Part shown: positions 1 through 12,406 of the stretch, piece after piece
How the letters are laid out: each line of letters opens with the position of its first letter
How positions within the stretch are numbered: the first letter of the stretch is position 1
Source: Neocallimastix lanati (nom. inval.)
Taxonomy: Eukaryota; Neocallimastigomycota; Neocallimastigomycetes; Neocallimastigales; Neocallimastigaceae
DNA length: 64,000 bases
Direction of reading: 5' to 3'
Assembly: GCA_016946835.1 (NCBI GenBank)
Contig: JACVTC010000037.1
Span: forward strand, 38,501-102,500
The notes under the pieces: generated by a model
Databases searched by the model: none
Told to the model about the DNA's origin: nothing
The model's input: only the letters and a program-made list of their open reading frames with translations
Position numbers and translations under genes: made by a program

Positions 1-143
1 ATTATCATAAATATTATTGTAGTTATTATAATTGTTATGGTTATTACTATAATCATTATTGAGACAAACAGTAGCAATATTGTTTTCACCATAATCATTA
101 TAGTTGGCATTTTGATTATTGGAAGTTAGCCTTCTTCCGTAAT

Positions 144-1103
144 CTAGTTTTTTGTATTTTGATTATTGTTTTGTTGGTATCTAAGTTGTGGGCAATACCT
201 AATAATATGGCCAGGCTCATGGCACCAATAACATACTTTTATATGTAGGTTCTCTAAACCCCTAGTAATATCATCAACACTATTTAGACCATTATTATTG
301 TTAGGAGTATTATTAATATTTCTTGGAACCTTTGTATTATTCATCCTATTTAATGTATTATTATTAATATTATTATAGTTGTTATAATTATTGTTAAAAT
401 TATTACTCCTCTGTAATTCATTATTTAAATTCCTATTTTTATTTTGTAAATTGGTATTTAAGAATGAGTTATAATTATTATTTAATTGATTAAAGTTTTG
501 GTTGGATCTATATCTACTAATAAAAGGATAATTATTTTGGATATTATTATTGTTAAATTTTCTACCCTTTTGTACTGAGCGACTTCCAAGTTTTATTCTT
601 TCTACTTTTTCTGCAATTTTACAAGCAGCCTCAATAGTCTTGGCTTCTTCATAGGCTACCTTTTCATAAATATCAGTTCGACTACGTATAGAATTCTCGT
701 AATCGTAGACTGATAATTTTGCTTTATTATCTGTAGAGAGCTGGCAGTAGTAATCCAAGTACCTATCGTTAAATTCCCTGACACTTTCATTTGGCATAAT
801 TAGTAAAGTTTTTAATTCCCTAAATCTTTCATCTTCGTTTAGATAATACCTTTCCAGGAGAATATCTCTACACTCTTCTAAATTTAAAATTCTGTTTGCT
901 TCTACGAATTTGTCGCTCACAATTTGGGTGGCTTCTTCTACAGTTCCTGCCAAAATGAACTGAAATTTTTCTTCGTCATCAGTAACCTTTTCCATCTTTA
1001 ACCAATTTTTCATAAGAATGTACCAAGCTTTTACATTCTTATTATTTCCACCTATAATTGGGAGTGGAATTTTTCTTCCTTCACGGTTGGAGCTCATCTT
1101 CAT
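144..1103 (-). CDS. Gag of an LTR retrotransposon cut by the left window edge
   Basis: 319 aa. The N-terminal half is a helical capsid-type region of retrotransposon Gag (Trp-rich start, conserved hydrophobic positions to about residue 175). A long Asn-rich linker follows, then a CCHC zinc knuckle (CYWCHEPGHIIRYC) near residues 291-304 that would bind RNA. The ATG at 1103 is the first in frame and lies about 550 bp downstream (minus strand) of a putative LTR. Its role is to form the virus-like particle shell and package element RNA. Asn-rich coding continues in another frame towards position 1, so Pol is off the window. The family is probably Ty3/gypsy from Gag style and the neighbouring LTR, but no RT is visible to prove it. 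Confidence 0.8.
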   Translation of the reverse strand: MKMSSNREGRKIPLPIIGGNNKNVKAWYILMKNWLKMEKVTDDEEKFQFILAGTVEEATQIVSDKFVEANRILNLEECRDILLERYYLNEDERFRELKTLLIMPNESVREFNDRYLDYYCQLSTDNKAKLSVYDYENSIRSRTDIYEKVAYEEAKTIEAACKIAEKVERIKLGSRSVQKGRKFNNNNIQNNYPFISRYRSNQNFNQLNNNYNSFLNTNLQNKNRNLNNELQRSNNFNNNYNNYNNINNNTLNRMNNTKVPRNINNTPNNNNGLNSVDDITRGLENLHIKVCYWCHEPGHIIRYCPQLRYQQNNNQNTKN

Positions 1104-1113
1104 ATTTTATTAA

Positions 1114-1152
1114 ATGAATATATTGTATGTGTATATGTATTTTTTTTTTTTA

Positions 1153-1195
<43 letters not shown>

Positions 1196-1649
1196 ATTAT
1201 TATTATTATTATTATTATTCAATTTTAAAGTTAATGATTAACAACTATCTACTAAGATATACTATGATAAATTATTTCCTAACCCTAAAGTTATATTATT
1301 ATTAATTAATAATTATTTCCTAATTAGTAAAAATTTTATTTACACTAAATTTTGCATTAAACAAAAATTAATTATTAAATTTTAAATATGAAATTTATTG
1401 ATAATATTGTAGTATATGAATATAGGTTAATCGTTTTTATTCTGGTTCGATTTCCCAGTCTCCTACTTCATATTTTACTACAATAACTCTAACACTAAAT
1501 TTAATTAAAATGTTGAGAAACGACGTCTTTAACCTCTAAACGCAATTTCTCCGAAATCTAACTAAATAATAAATATTAATTACAATTAATAACTATACAC
1601 TAATAAGCCTATTTTTAACTACAACCTCACACTTCGCACCAATTTTTAA
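1114..1649 (-). other. Leader of the window-edge element with ATT microsatellite and putative primer site
   Basis: This is the non-coding leader between LTR and Gag. Positions 1150-1220 are an ATT/TAT microsatellite. Just inside the LTR, 1641 down to about 1622 reads TGGTGCGAAGTGTGAGG on the minus strand. That begins with the TGG expected of a primer-binding site for a tRNA ending CCA. Positions 1440-1463 on the plus strand carry a T-arm-like GGTTCGATTTCC. No open frame of note is seen. Confidence 0.45.
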
Positions 1650-2258
1650 TGTGATATTCTTTATGTTGTAGCTGGTTTAATAAGTGTATTTGAGTTATTA
1701 ATAATTTTTATTAATATTTATTTTATAATTACAATATTATTTCTACTAAAGAAAAACAAAACAAGAAAAAGAGTTAATATTAATTATACTGTAAAGTATT
1801 AATAATATATAATTATTATAAATAAATATATATATATATAAACATAATATATATAAATAAATAATATTTTAATATGAATAATATATAAATAATATAAACT
1901 ATTATATTAATTATATATACTTTAATAATTATAAACTTTAATAATTTAAAATAAGAAGTATAATTTAATATTTAAGAAATATATATAAGGAATATAAATA
2001 ATATATACAAAATATAAATAATATAAAATATAAATAATAATATAAAATATATAATAATATAAATTATTATAAATAATAAGATATAAATTTAATATCTGAA
2101 TATACAAATATTCAAATATACAAATATGTTGCTACACATATTTGTTTTATATCATTACTTTGTTTATTATTTTATAAATCAAAGAATAATTTACATTTTT
2201 GAATTACACAAGAAAAATTTTTAATTTAAAATGTGATTGGGATAATCACATCTTTACA
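1650..2258 (-). repeat. Putative 5' LTR of the window-edge element
   Basis: On the minus strand it starts TGTAAAGATGTG and ends near AATATCACA, just before the putative TGG primer site. The start resembles the LTRs of element C, including the shared CAAGAAAAATTTTTAATTT stretch close to the 5' end, so it belongs to the same broad LTR group. The partner LTR is off the window, so the boundaries and target duplication cannot be confirmed. Confidence 0.5.
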
Positions 2259-2589
2259 GGCTTATTGAATTAGTTTTAGTTTTTTATAACTTTATTTAAT
2301 TTTAGATTAGGTTTTGTTTATTTTATATTGAATATATGTTTAAATAAATAGAAATAGTATATTATAATATAATTAAGAAAAAATATAAATACATGTAAAA
2401 TTATTTTATAAAAAATTGTAGTTGTTATTAACTATTTTGCTGTTAATAACTAATAAAAAAGAATTTTTTAATAAAGAGATTAGTAAGAGAATTTTTTTTA
2501 ATAAAACAATTTTTATTTGTGTATTATTATTGATAGTGTTTTTGTTTTTTTTTTGGTGTAATTATAATCTGCTCCATAAGAACACTTTA

Positions 2590-2827
2590 CACCTACTATG
2601 AAGATAATAAATTTAAAAGAAAGCAATCTCTTCCACCTCCAATTATTGTAAATGATAATGAAGAATACGAAGTCGAAGAAATCTTGGATCAAAGAAAACA
2701 TTATGGTAAGATTCAGAACTTGATAAAACGGAAAAGATATCCTCTAAATGAATCGTCATGGGAGCCTGAAGAAAACTTGAATTGTCCTGAACTTTTAAAG
2801 GAATTTAAAAACTCTCATAAATATTAG
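2590..2827 (+). pseudogene. Chromodomain tail of a Ty3/gypsy integrase (fossil)
   Basis: A short open stretch encodes the C-terminal chromodomain of a chromovirus integrase: YEVEEILDQRKHYGK followed by the WEPEENL motif and a final helix ending at a TAG at 2825-2827. In chromoviruses this domain steers integration towards modified histones. No RT or integrase core precedes it, so only the tail of a broken element remains. About 230 bp of AT-rich 3' sequence separates it from the LTR at 3058. Confidence 0.8.
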
Positions 2828-3057
2828 CTCATTTATTTAAAAATTAAATGTAATAAAATTGTCTTGTATATAGTTTAGTTTAATTTAATAATTTAAATTA
2901 ATATGTAAATAGTTTAATTTAGTTTAATACATTAAATTAGTTTATAAATAGTTTTATTTTAATATAATCTAATAGCTTTAGATTAATTTATAGATATTTA
3001 AAACAAATATAATTAAAACTTTGATTCGTCGGTTATCCGAATCCTCAAGCGGAACCA

Positions 3058-3280
3058 TGTAACGGATCACAGAAATAAATGATATATTTTAGTGTTTAAT
3101 ACTTATAATTTATAGCTAAGTTCGCGAGTTCGAATCCGAACATTTACTTTAAAAAATTTATTATTTTATTTATTTATTATTATTAAAATATTTTAGTCTA
3201 AAATTATTTGATTGGTTTAATTATAAAAATTTAATTCATAAAAATCTAATTTATTTAATTGTAACGAATCTACCGTTACA
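3058..3280 (+). repeat. Small LTR with perfect 8-bp inverted ends and tRNA-like module
   Basis: It begins TGTAACGG and ends CCGTTACA, a perfect 8-bp inverted pair with TG/CA ends. The sequence just before it (GGTTATCCGAATCCTCAAGC) matches the polypurine region before the LTR at 38226, so it reads as the 3' LTR of the element whose chromodomain is at 2590-2827. Within it, 3086-3140 holds an A-box-like TTAGTG and a B-box-like AGTTCGAATCC at tRNA-like spacing. Confidence 0.6.
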
Positions 3281-3469
3281 TTAATTAAAAAAAAATATTA
3301 ATAACTCAAAATTTTCATGTAAATTTATAAATCGTGTTATTAAAAATATTAATAATAATTAATAATTTATTATTTGACACCAACCTTTTAATTCAATGAT
3401 TTGTGTTTAATAATAATATTTATTTTATTAGGTTATTAATTTAAATTCTTGTTTCTTATTGTTAAGTAC

Positions 3470-6240
3470 AGCTTTACAGATACAGAATAAGTCAAGGCAA
3501 AAGTTCTTATTGATTCTGGGTCGGATCTTAACTTTATTCATCCTGAATTTGCTAGAATTAACAAATTCAAACTTAATCCCACTGCTAAGCCCTTTAAAGT
3601 CGCTGGTCTACCTCTAATGTCAATAAGGAAACTGAAAAATGAATCTTACGCCTTAGAAATCTTTTTGAAGTAATACAGTTGTATTCTCTCCGTATTCCTG
3701 ATGTTGACATTATTTTAGGACTTCTTTGGATAGAAAAGCACTGTCCCATTAATTATTATGACCCAAAGAAAATATCCTTTAGTTCAGGTTATTGTGCGCG
3801 ACATGGTAATGTCGGAAAAAGAAATAGAAGAAATAAGAAAAAATCCAATAAAGGTATGAGAAAAGGCAAATTAGTTGTTGAAAATCCCATTAAGGAACAT
3901 GAATCATTCTTTTCTTGTTAGAGAAAATTTTCTTCCTATTTTGACTCTAATTGTGCTAAAGAAGTTACAATTAGAGTCGCTGTACTCGTGTAAAAACTTG
4001 TTATTAATCATCCGAAAACAAAGGTGAAACTAACAATTTTATTATTAATTTTGATAGTAATATTAATGACTCTTCTATGTTTGATAAAGACGATGAAATT
4101 TATGAGTTTAGTGATAGTAATAATATTAATTTAGATAATTTATATAATATTTGCAATTTAGGTAATTCATGTAATAATGTAGTTAATTATTGTAATAATG
4201 AATTAAATAAAGATGATGATGTAACAAACTATATTAAAACAAAAAGTGTTTTAAAAAATTTGTGTAATATTTGTAAGTGTTTATATATTAGTAATATTGA
4301 AAACGACTTAAATTAAAAAATTATTGGTATATCTCTTATTTATAAAAACTTTATTGAAGTATTCAATGAAAGAAATTGTAATATATTACCACCTTATCGT
4401 GAATACGACTGCGAAATAAAATTAAAGGATAATTCAAATCTATTTTATGGTCCTATATATCCTTTGACTGAGGCAGAAAAAGATGAGTTAAAAAAGTACA
4501 TTAAAGAAAATCTAGAAAAAGGTTTCATTAGGAAATATACGTCTCCAACTGGTGCACCTGTATTATTTGTGAAAAAGAAAGATAGTTCATTAAGATTAGT
4601 TATTGATTATGGAAAACTAAATGAAATGATAATCCGCAATTCTTATCCCCTACCTTTAATTAGTGAATTAATTGATAAGGTTAAAGGGGCTAAACTCTTT
4701 ACTAAGTTAGATTCGAAGTCTGCTTATAACTTAGTAAGAATCAAAGAAGGTGACGAGTATAAAAATGCTTTTCGTACACTCGTTATGGTCATTTTGAATA
4801 TTTAGTTAAGCCTTTTTGGCTTAAAAATGCTCCAGCCATCATTCAATATTTTATTAACGATGTTCTTAGCGATTATCTTGATAATTTTGTAATTTCCTAT
4901 AATGATGACATTTTAATTTATTCAGATAGTCTAGAAGAACATCATGATCATGTTAAGAAAGTTTTAAGGAAATTATTAGAAAATAATCTATACATTAAAC
5001 TAGAAAAATGTGAATTTGATGTTTCAGAAACCGCTTTCCATGGATATATTATTTCAAGAGATGGATTGAAAGTTGATCCCAACAAAATTAAGGCTATTTT
5101 AGATTGGCCCCCACCACGGTCAAAGAAATACAATCTTTTATTGGGTTATGTTATTACTATAGAATTTTTATCAAGGATTTTGCTAAGATTGCTCGGCCTT
5201 TACATAAACTTACCAGGAAAAACGTTCCATTTCTCTGGGATTCTGATCAACAAAAGTCCTTTGATAAATTAAAAGAACTTTTTACTTCTGCTCCAATTCT
5301 AAGGAATCCTGATAGTAACAAACCTTTCATTGTGGAAACTGATTCTTCCAATTTCGCTGTTTGGTGCTATACTTTCCCAAGAATTTGATTGTCAGTTATA
5401 CCCAATTACTTTTATTTCTACCAGTCTAACCAAATCTCAATTGAATTACTCCATTTATGATAAAGAGCTTCTTGCAATTAAAGTTGCTTTGGAAGAATGG
5501 CGTCACTACCTTGAAGGTGCTCGCCATCCATTTACTATTTATACTGATCACAAAAATCTTACTTTTGCTAGGAAATCTGAACTTCTTTCTCAACAACAAA
5601 TTCGTTGGTATGAATTACTTTCTCGTTTTGATTTTAATCTTGTGTATCGTTTTGGTAAGAAATCTGGGAAACCAGAATTCTGTTTAGAAGAAGTGATCAT
5701 TTGTTTGACTACTCTTGTAATATTTCTTGCTGTGTTATTAACTATAAATCTTTTGATGAATCCTTGATTTACTCGATTTTGAAATCTTTAAAAAGTGAAG
5801 ATTTATTTATTAAAATTTAATCTTATAGCTCTATTAAAAATCCTCCTATTAAACTTATCGACAAAGTTAAAATTGATAAGGAAGGTTTTTTACTTTTTGA
5901 TAATCTAATTTATGTCCCGAAGAATCTTCTCACCAGAGTGCTAGAATTACACCATGATTCAGTCACGGCCGGTTATTTTGGTGTTTCTAAAACTTTTGAT
6001 TTAAATAATCGCAACTTCTGGTGGCCTAAGTTACGATATGATGTAAGAAATTCTATTAAGTCTTGTGATATTTATTGTAAGGCTAAGGTTCCAAGACACA
6101 AACCATACGGCCTTCTTTCTCCTTTGTCTACCTCAAATAGACCTTGGTCTGATATCTCCATAGATTTTATTGAATTATCGAAATCCAAATATATGACCAG
6201 TCATGACTGTTGTTGATAGATTGACTAAAATAACATATTG
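3470..6240 (+). pseudogene. Decayed Ty3/gypsy chromovirus copy (fossil)
   Basis: Recognisable parts in order are the protease (VLIDSGSDLNFIHPEF near 3503-3550), the reverse transcriptase (about 4400-5090), the RNase H (about 5320-5680), and the H2C2 zinc finger with the start of the integrase core (about 5930-6220). They match the corresponding parts of element C closely enough to call it an older relative of the same lineage. Gag, the integrase end and flanking LTRs of its own are not seen. It is broken, with more than five breaks, and is older than A, B or C. Confidence 0.9.
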
Positions 6241-6265
6241 ATAGAGTTTAATAGAATATTAAACT

Positions 6266-6407
6266 TTAGGGGAATGTTAAGAATAATAATTAAAGTTTAA
6301 TATTATTTAGTATAGTTATAAATTAGGGTTAGGTTATAACATGTTCATAATTTGATACATATGAATAAGGCTTAAATAACTTAGTAATCAAGCGTATAAT
6401 TTTAACA
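6266..6407 (+). repeat. Copia-like polypurine tract plus short LTR
   Basis: A polypurine run (TAGGGGAA) is followed directly by TGTTAAGAATAAT at 6275, and the piece ends in TTTTAACA at 6407. The arrangement copies the 3' end of the Ty1/copia element at 47981-48184 (AGGGGGAA then TGTTAAGG, ending CTTAACA). It probably marks the 3' LTR (about 133 bp) of a copia element lost from here, abutting the gypsy fossil. Confidence 0.45.
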
Positions 6408-6445
6408 AATGTATTTCATGTATTACGAATCATTTTATAGCCCTT

Positions 6446-7216
6446 TATAAAGTTTTGGTAAAAAAATAGATTATAAATCAACACTTCAATAATAACACTA
6501 AAACACAAAATAATAGTTTTAAAGAACAAGTTTTATTAATTTTTTAAATATTAAAATCTTTATTTATTTTAAAGTGTTATTAACAAGAAATCGTTAATAA
6601 CAATTACATCGATTAAAATACATGAAATTTGATAACTATTTATATTTTTATCTTATTACATTTATAATATATAATTCCTATTGAATTATATTATCTAGCT
6701 ATTTATTTAAAAACAATACTAACCTAAACTAATAATAAATAATTAACTATTACTAAATAAAGAGAATTATAATTAATAACTAAAATAAATATAATCAATT
6801 CTAATTGAGTTCATTTATTATTTATTTATTATTTAAATATTATTAGTAAATTTATTATATATTTTCTATTTTAAAATAATATAAAAGTTGTCATAATTAT
6901 TTAATATAAATTTAGCATAAAATGCCGTAAGTTTCAACATGACTAATTGCATAGTTTCATGTTGTTAATTTATCTTGTGAAAAACCTTAACTCTTATTAT
7001 TTAAATTAAATTACATAAAAAGAAATGATTTTCAAATACTAGTTTCACAAGAGAAATTTTTAATTTATTAGTATGATTGGGAAAAAATCGAAATTATGTT
7101 AAAAATATTTTCAATAATTTTATACACGTGATTTCAAATAAATTTATTTTAATTTTACTTAAATTTATGATTAAATTTAATTAAAATTATTTAAAGATAT
7201 TAATAATATCTTTACA
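6446..7216 (-). repeat. Solo LTR of the element C family
   Basis: The 771-bp sequence is nearly the same as the two LTRs of element C, in the same (minus) orientation. It is flanked by a 5-bp target duplication CCCTT (6441-6445 and 7217-7221). No internal element sequence adjoins it, so it is a solo LTR left by recombination between two LTRs. It carries the same TATA-type promoter region as C and small differences from it. Confidence 0.9.
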
Positions 7217-7221
7217 CCCTT

Positions 7222-7839
7222 GTGCTATTATATTTGATTTATACTATATAATTACGTGTAATAATAATACCATTATTAAAATGGTGTCTTTTATTAATAA
7301 AATTTATCATTAAAACTTTAAATTTATAATTAAACTTTATAAATCTAAAATAATTAATTTTTACTATTTAAATTTTTAAGATTAAGTTTTTTTCAAATTT
7401 TATTATAAATTTGTAAATATATATATATTGTCTTTTTAATATATTTATTTTTTTTATTTTTTTTCTTATCTTATTTCATTTGATGAACGATTTTTATAAT
7501 TATTTAAATAAAAATATTTGTTGAATATTTGTTGATAGTAAATATTTTTAAAGAGTTCATAATTTTATTATATATTAGTAAATATAATTCATTATATATA
7601 TTTTTAAATAGATTATTTTTTATTTATTTATTTAATTTTTTTATTAATTATTTTTTATTTTAATTAGAAATTCAAATGGAATTAAGGATATTAACATGAT
7701 TATAAAATTAATAATAATAATAATTATTAAATCTATAATTATTTTCTTTATTACATCGGACTAGAAGAATATTTTTATTTTGTTAAAATGATATTATAAT
7801 TATTTGAAAATAATTTATATATAAAATGATTTATAAAAT
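7222..7839. other. AT-rich spacer
   Basis: Poly-A/T-rich DNA with no open frame, repeat or structured segment I can support. Confidence 0.6.
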
Positions 7840-10200
7840 TGTTATCTTGAATAGTTTTGTTTATTCATATTTTTCTCTTAATTTATTCGTTCTTTTTTGT
7901 CTATTCAATCTTGAGTGTTCCATACTATCAATTATAACAGCTATATCTTCAACATCGTCCAAGTTAAATAATTCTATAGAAGCGACTCTAAATGTACCAT
8001 TATATAAACTTTTTAATTTATCATTAAAATTGTTTAATATAAAGTTTAGCTACTTTCGCAAGAGGATTTTTCATTCCATCTAAGTTTTTTAGATATTTTC
8101 TTTATCGAATTCGCCCTCTATTCCAAAGGCAGACATGGACATTTCATCCATCATGTTTTTTAAAATATTATTAGATTGAGTACCTAATTTTAAATAATTT
8201 CTTTATTAGAATTTTTAGGGTTATTTAATTCATTTTCTATAAAATTTGGACCTAGGGCGTTCATAACTTCATTAAAAGTAGAGAATACATTTTCGTAGAA
8301 AATACATTTTCAAGACCTGTATCAGAAGCGCCTTCATATAAGACGTCATTTTCTAAATCCATAACATTAGTGGAATTGTCTGCATCTTTGAATTTGTTAA
8401 TATTTATTTTTTTAATTTTGCTTTATAATTTTGTTTTTTCTTCGTCCGTTAATTTGTCATTTTTATTCTATGGCTTTTATCATTTTAAATTTGAGAAATG
8501 AAGTATTTGTTGTAGAGAGTTATTGGCATAATAATAATAATCCTTTTCCGGGATGAGCATATCGAATGGAGGGATGAGCAAAACTCATCAAGACTTCGTT
8601 GGTAATTAGGAATAACTGTAGTCGCTTCATAATTATTTAGCGATAGAGTAAACCGAATTGCTCTTTTTAAAAAGAGCATGAGAAAATGCAGCTGTGGAGG
8701 AAACGGCTAAATTATTACATTGGTAAAAAGCTGTAAATAAATTTAGAATATCTTGACCACTGTTTTCCAGAGTATGTGCTTTTTTTTTTCTTTTTTTAAT
8801 ATAATCAGTATCGGTATCCAGCTAAAAAGTTCATTCGAGGAGTTTTTTAAAATACGTTGAGCAGTCCGTCCGTCATATCACCTGCCATTGTAAAAAAAAA
8901 ATACTTTTTCTGAATATATCCGTTTTTATAGACTTTTTAGTTAGCATATTACTAATATCTTTCATAAATGAAGATAGTTTTACCCTATTATTGCGTTTCC
9001 ATTAATTCAGAGTTATTGTAAAGAGTTCTATCAGAAACAGATTACAAATAACAAATTTTAACACCAAAATAAAAAAGAACACGTAATAAAAATTCGTTTT
9101 TTTTTTTTAAATAAAATAATCTTTATTAATTAAAAAAATTAAATCTCTTTTTTGTTATTAACTATCATATAGTCAATAACTAATACCTCGATTTAATTAT
9201 AGAAATTTACATGTATTTATATTTTTTCATTATTACATTATATTATTTCTATCTAATTTACATATATTACTATTTATTTATAAACAAAATATTTATTAAT
9301 AATTTTATTAAATAATAATTAACTAAACTAAACAATAATTAATTCAATAAACTTTCAACTTATTTACAATAATAATTAAATTCAATAACAACTCATTTAT
9401 TATATATTTATTATATAAATATTATTAATACTAATGTTTATATATTTACAATTCAAAACTATTTTTATAAACTATTTAAACTAATTTTAACTACTTAAAA
9501 CTATTCCGAAATTAATTTTAAAGTATTTTAAACTAACTAAACTAAATTAACTAAGTTAAATAGAATAACTATTTTAAATAAACTAAACTTAATTAACTAA
9601 CTTAAATAAATTATTTAGATTTAAGTTATTATCCAAAATTATTTAAATAATAATTTTTCCTTTATGAAAAGTTTACATAAATTTATAATTAATTTTCATT
9701 TACGTAAATCATAAATTTATGTAATTTAATTACATTTATTAATTATGTAATAATTAATTATTAAAGATCTTATTAAATCTTTACAGTTATAATGACTTAC
9801 GGAGGAATTAAAAGCCTTCTAATTCACTTTTAAAGTAGAGAAACTATATCGCATAATTTCGTTTCGTCTTTATTTATATAGTAACTTATTCATTATATAA
9901 AATAAATCTTAACCTAGAACTTCATTAATGTATAATACATTATATTTATTATTTAGAAGTAAGCGTTTATAGAGTAAATTCATGGGTGCTATTCCTATTT
10001 CTTTTGAATAGTAATGATATTATTTTAAACTGCTAAGACATAAGTCCCACCAGTGTCTGTTACAAATACTATCTCGGGTGATTGAAATCGGTGGATTCCA
10101 AAAGATCCAATTTGAAGGGTTAGGGCTGAATTTTAGTCCTCGGATAAATCTACATTTTAGTAGTAGTAAGTCAATATCTTCAGCATGGGTATATTGATAT
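7840..10200 (-). pseudogene. Unidentified decayed coding region, split by a solo LTR
   Basis: Removing the solo LTR at 9017-9786, the minus strand shows a run of protein-like pieces in shifting frames. The best are a Ser/Ala-rich helix-like piece near 8680-8760, a stretch encoding NSTNVMDLENDVLYEG near 8340-8400, and VASIELFNLDDVEDIAVIIDS near 7920-7990. Base composition is less AT-extreme than the flanks, as expected of former coding DNA. I do not recognise the family. Many frame changes and stops make it non-functional. It could be a host gene or a captured one; two adjacent dead genes is also possible. Confidence 0.4.
9017..9786 (-). repeat. Solo LTR, diverged relative of the element C LTR
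   Basis: A 770-bp sequence bounded by TGTAAAG and CTTTACA, with a 5-bp target duplication GTTAT at 9012-9016 and 9787-9791. Several blocks match the C LTR in order, including the TATA-like region and the run ending in ATCTTTACA on the plus strand. It is clearly more diverged from C than the copy at 6446. It interrupts the decayed coding region. Confidence 0.85.
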
Positions 10201-10862
10201 TGAATAATAAAATGAAAAAAATGATTATGATTTTAATAAGAAAAAATAAATAAATAATTAAAGTTATAAATGTTTATTTGAAAATTTTTATTTAAAAAAT
10301 AATCTTAGAAAGTAGCTATACCAATTACATTTAAATATATATATTATAATAATTATTTAAATATAAATTAAATTAAATAAAAAACAATCAAAAAAATATG
10401 TATATATTTGAATATTATAAAATAATAAAATATTTATAAAATTAATAAAATAAATAATTTAATAACTCAATAACTAAATATTTAGTACTCATTTTAAGTA
10501 AAATAAAATGAAATAAAGTGTAAAATATCATGTTAAAAGTAAAAATTGACTAAAATAATATTAAATTAATTAAAATACTATAAAATAAAATAAATAAATA
10601 TAAATAAATACTAATAAATATAAAATATATGAATTTCTTCTTTAAAAATATAAAATACAAATAAAATTAATTTTTCAACTTGAATTTTAAACAAATGAAA
10701 TGTACATAGAAAAGGATGCAAAACTGAAGGAAAACAAAATTTGTTATAAATAAAAGAATTTCAGTCCCCATAATACACTTTTTTTGTGAATGTAACTTTT
10801 CCGAAATAAATCAACTATTACAAACAATAACTCAAACCAATACCAATATTTTAAATGTTGAA
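10201..10862. other. AT-rich spacer
   Basis: Mostly A/T-rich sequence. About 10690-10860 is less extreme and leads into the ATG at 10863, so it may include the upstream region of the next decayed gene. No promoter element is clear. Confidence 0.5.
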
Positions 10863-12406
10863 ATGACCTTAAAGTATAAACCTAAACCAACAATAGATAA
10901 TGAATATGCAACGGATTCACCAACGGACACGAGGGATAGGATTGAAATTGATGAATATATCCATGATATGAATAACTTCATCAATAGTGATATTTACAGT
11001 AAATGTACCCTTTTAACTAGTACATCAGGATTAGCAAACCCACACAGTGACGAATTAACAGGAATTTAAAATGCATATATCCCCAAAGGATATATGATCG
11101 ATATCCATAAAGGAGTAGGAACAACTATCAATTATGGTAAGGATAGCAGTGCCAAATGCTCCACCACCCTAAATTTCGACTTTAACTATTCATCAAGCGT
11201 TAGTACTTCCTTTACCATAGGAAGTTCTCACTCCAAAAAGTATCACTTTAGAATCTTCAAGACAAGAACGGGAATCCAGTAGTTTACAAGATAGTATTGC
11301 AACAACGGTGGAAGAATCCGTTTATAAGACAGACACTCAAGAAGATTCCAGAAGATTGAACTCAGTAATACAATTAGAAGTACAGAAGAAAATTCTATTC
11401 AAAAAACAAATAGTAAAGAAACCAATAATTCGGAAACAATAACTACAACAAAGGACTTTCAAGATTCCCATACAAAGAATAAGGATGAAATAAATGGAGA
11501 AGAATCTGGAACAACTACAACCAAAGAAAATAGCCGACAAATAAGTGGTGGAGGTTCTGTAAGTATGTATGTATTGAAATTAATGGAATTTTTATTATAG
11601 GTGCGGAAGGAAGCTATACCGACACGGAAAATGAATCAAAGTTTAAAAAAAGACGATGGTAAAAATACATGTTTAAAAAAAATCGTATATACTTCCATGG
11701 TAAAAAGGAAACCATTATCAAGACTTAGTAAAAATGCCAGTAGTATCATATTAAAAAAGGATGTACTGGCAGAACAATGTCGTAAGAGACCTATTTGGAA
11801 TCTTTCAGAAATTAATACTGATAAATCTAAACGTGGACGAATATATTTAGGAGATACACTTGACTGTGGCACCTACAGTTTATCTATACGATCGGACAAA
11901 ATTGAAATTCGAGAATACTATACGGGAAATGAAGAAGTATTATGGAAAAATTTAGATGGTGAAGTGGACTATGCACAGATCAATCCATTCGATGGTACTT
12001 TCGTCATTGCCGATGTAACTAATAGACAACCCATAGGATCTATTGGTAAATCAGATACTAAAGCTACTGCTCCTTATAAAATGAAATGTATAGGCAATAG
12101 TAAAGTAAGTATTACTAACAGCGAAGGTGTTACACTATCGACGTTCCCTCAGCCAAAAAATATCAAGCTTAATAACAGGAAGTAACTTTATTATATAACA
12201 TGGAATTATGCGACAAAAACATACTGCTGCTTATCTCTCATAGATAATGTAGCATATTACATCAATAAAAATGGAAAAAAAGATACTTTAAATAGAAAAG
12301 AAATAAAAATTATGGTTAATAATTATGGACAGCTACTCTTTTCCTCGAATTCCAAAACCACTGGAAGTAAAAAAGAATATGGTAAATATACCGCAAAATA
12401 CGACAC
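10863..12406 (+). pseudogene. Decayed secreted lectin-like gene (fossil)
   Basis: Coding-like DNA in several frames. The second half (about 11820-12400) looks like one or two beta-prism mannose-binding (B-type) lectin repeats: GDTLDCGTYSLSI then VLWKNLDGE, and later NNYGQLLFSSNS. These match the family pattern of a start motif, G-x-Y-x-L and VLW. The first half has a Ser/Thr-rich alternating stretch that could be the membrane-inserting part of a pore-forming protein, but this is weak. A good GT-AG intron (GTAAGT to TTATAG, 11559-11600) suggests a fungal host gene. The first residues at 10863 resemble copia Gag instead. It is broken, with several breaks, and the LTR at 12407 cuts off its end. 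Confidence 0.5.

Noticed and set aside
1114-1305. Poly-Tyr open frame on the plus strand
   Set aside because: It is the ATT microsatellite in the leader of the window-edge element.
2513-2701. Minus-strand 62-aa frame
   Set aside because: It overlaps the chromodomain fragment on the other strand and has no protein-like features.
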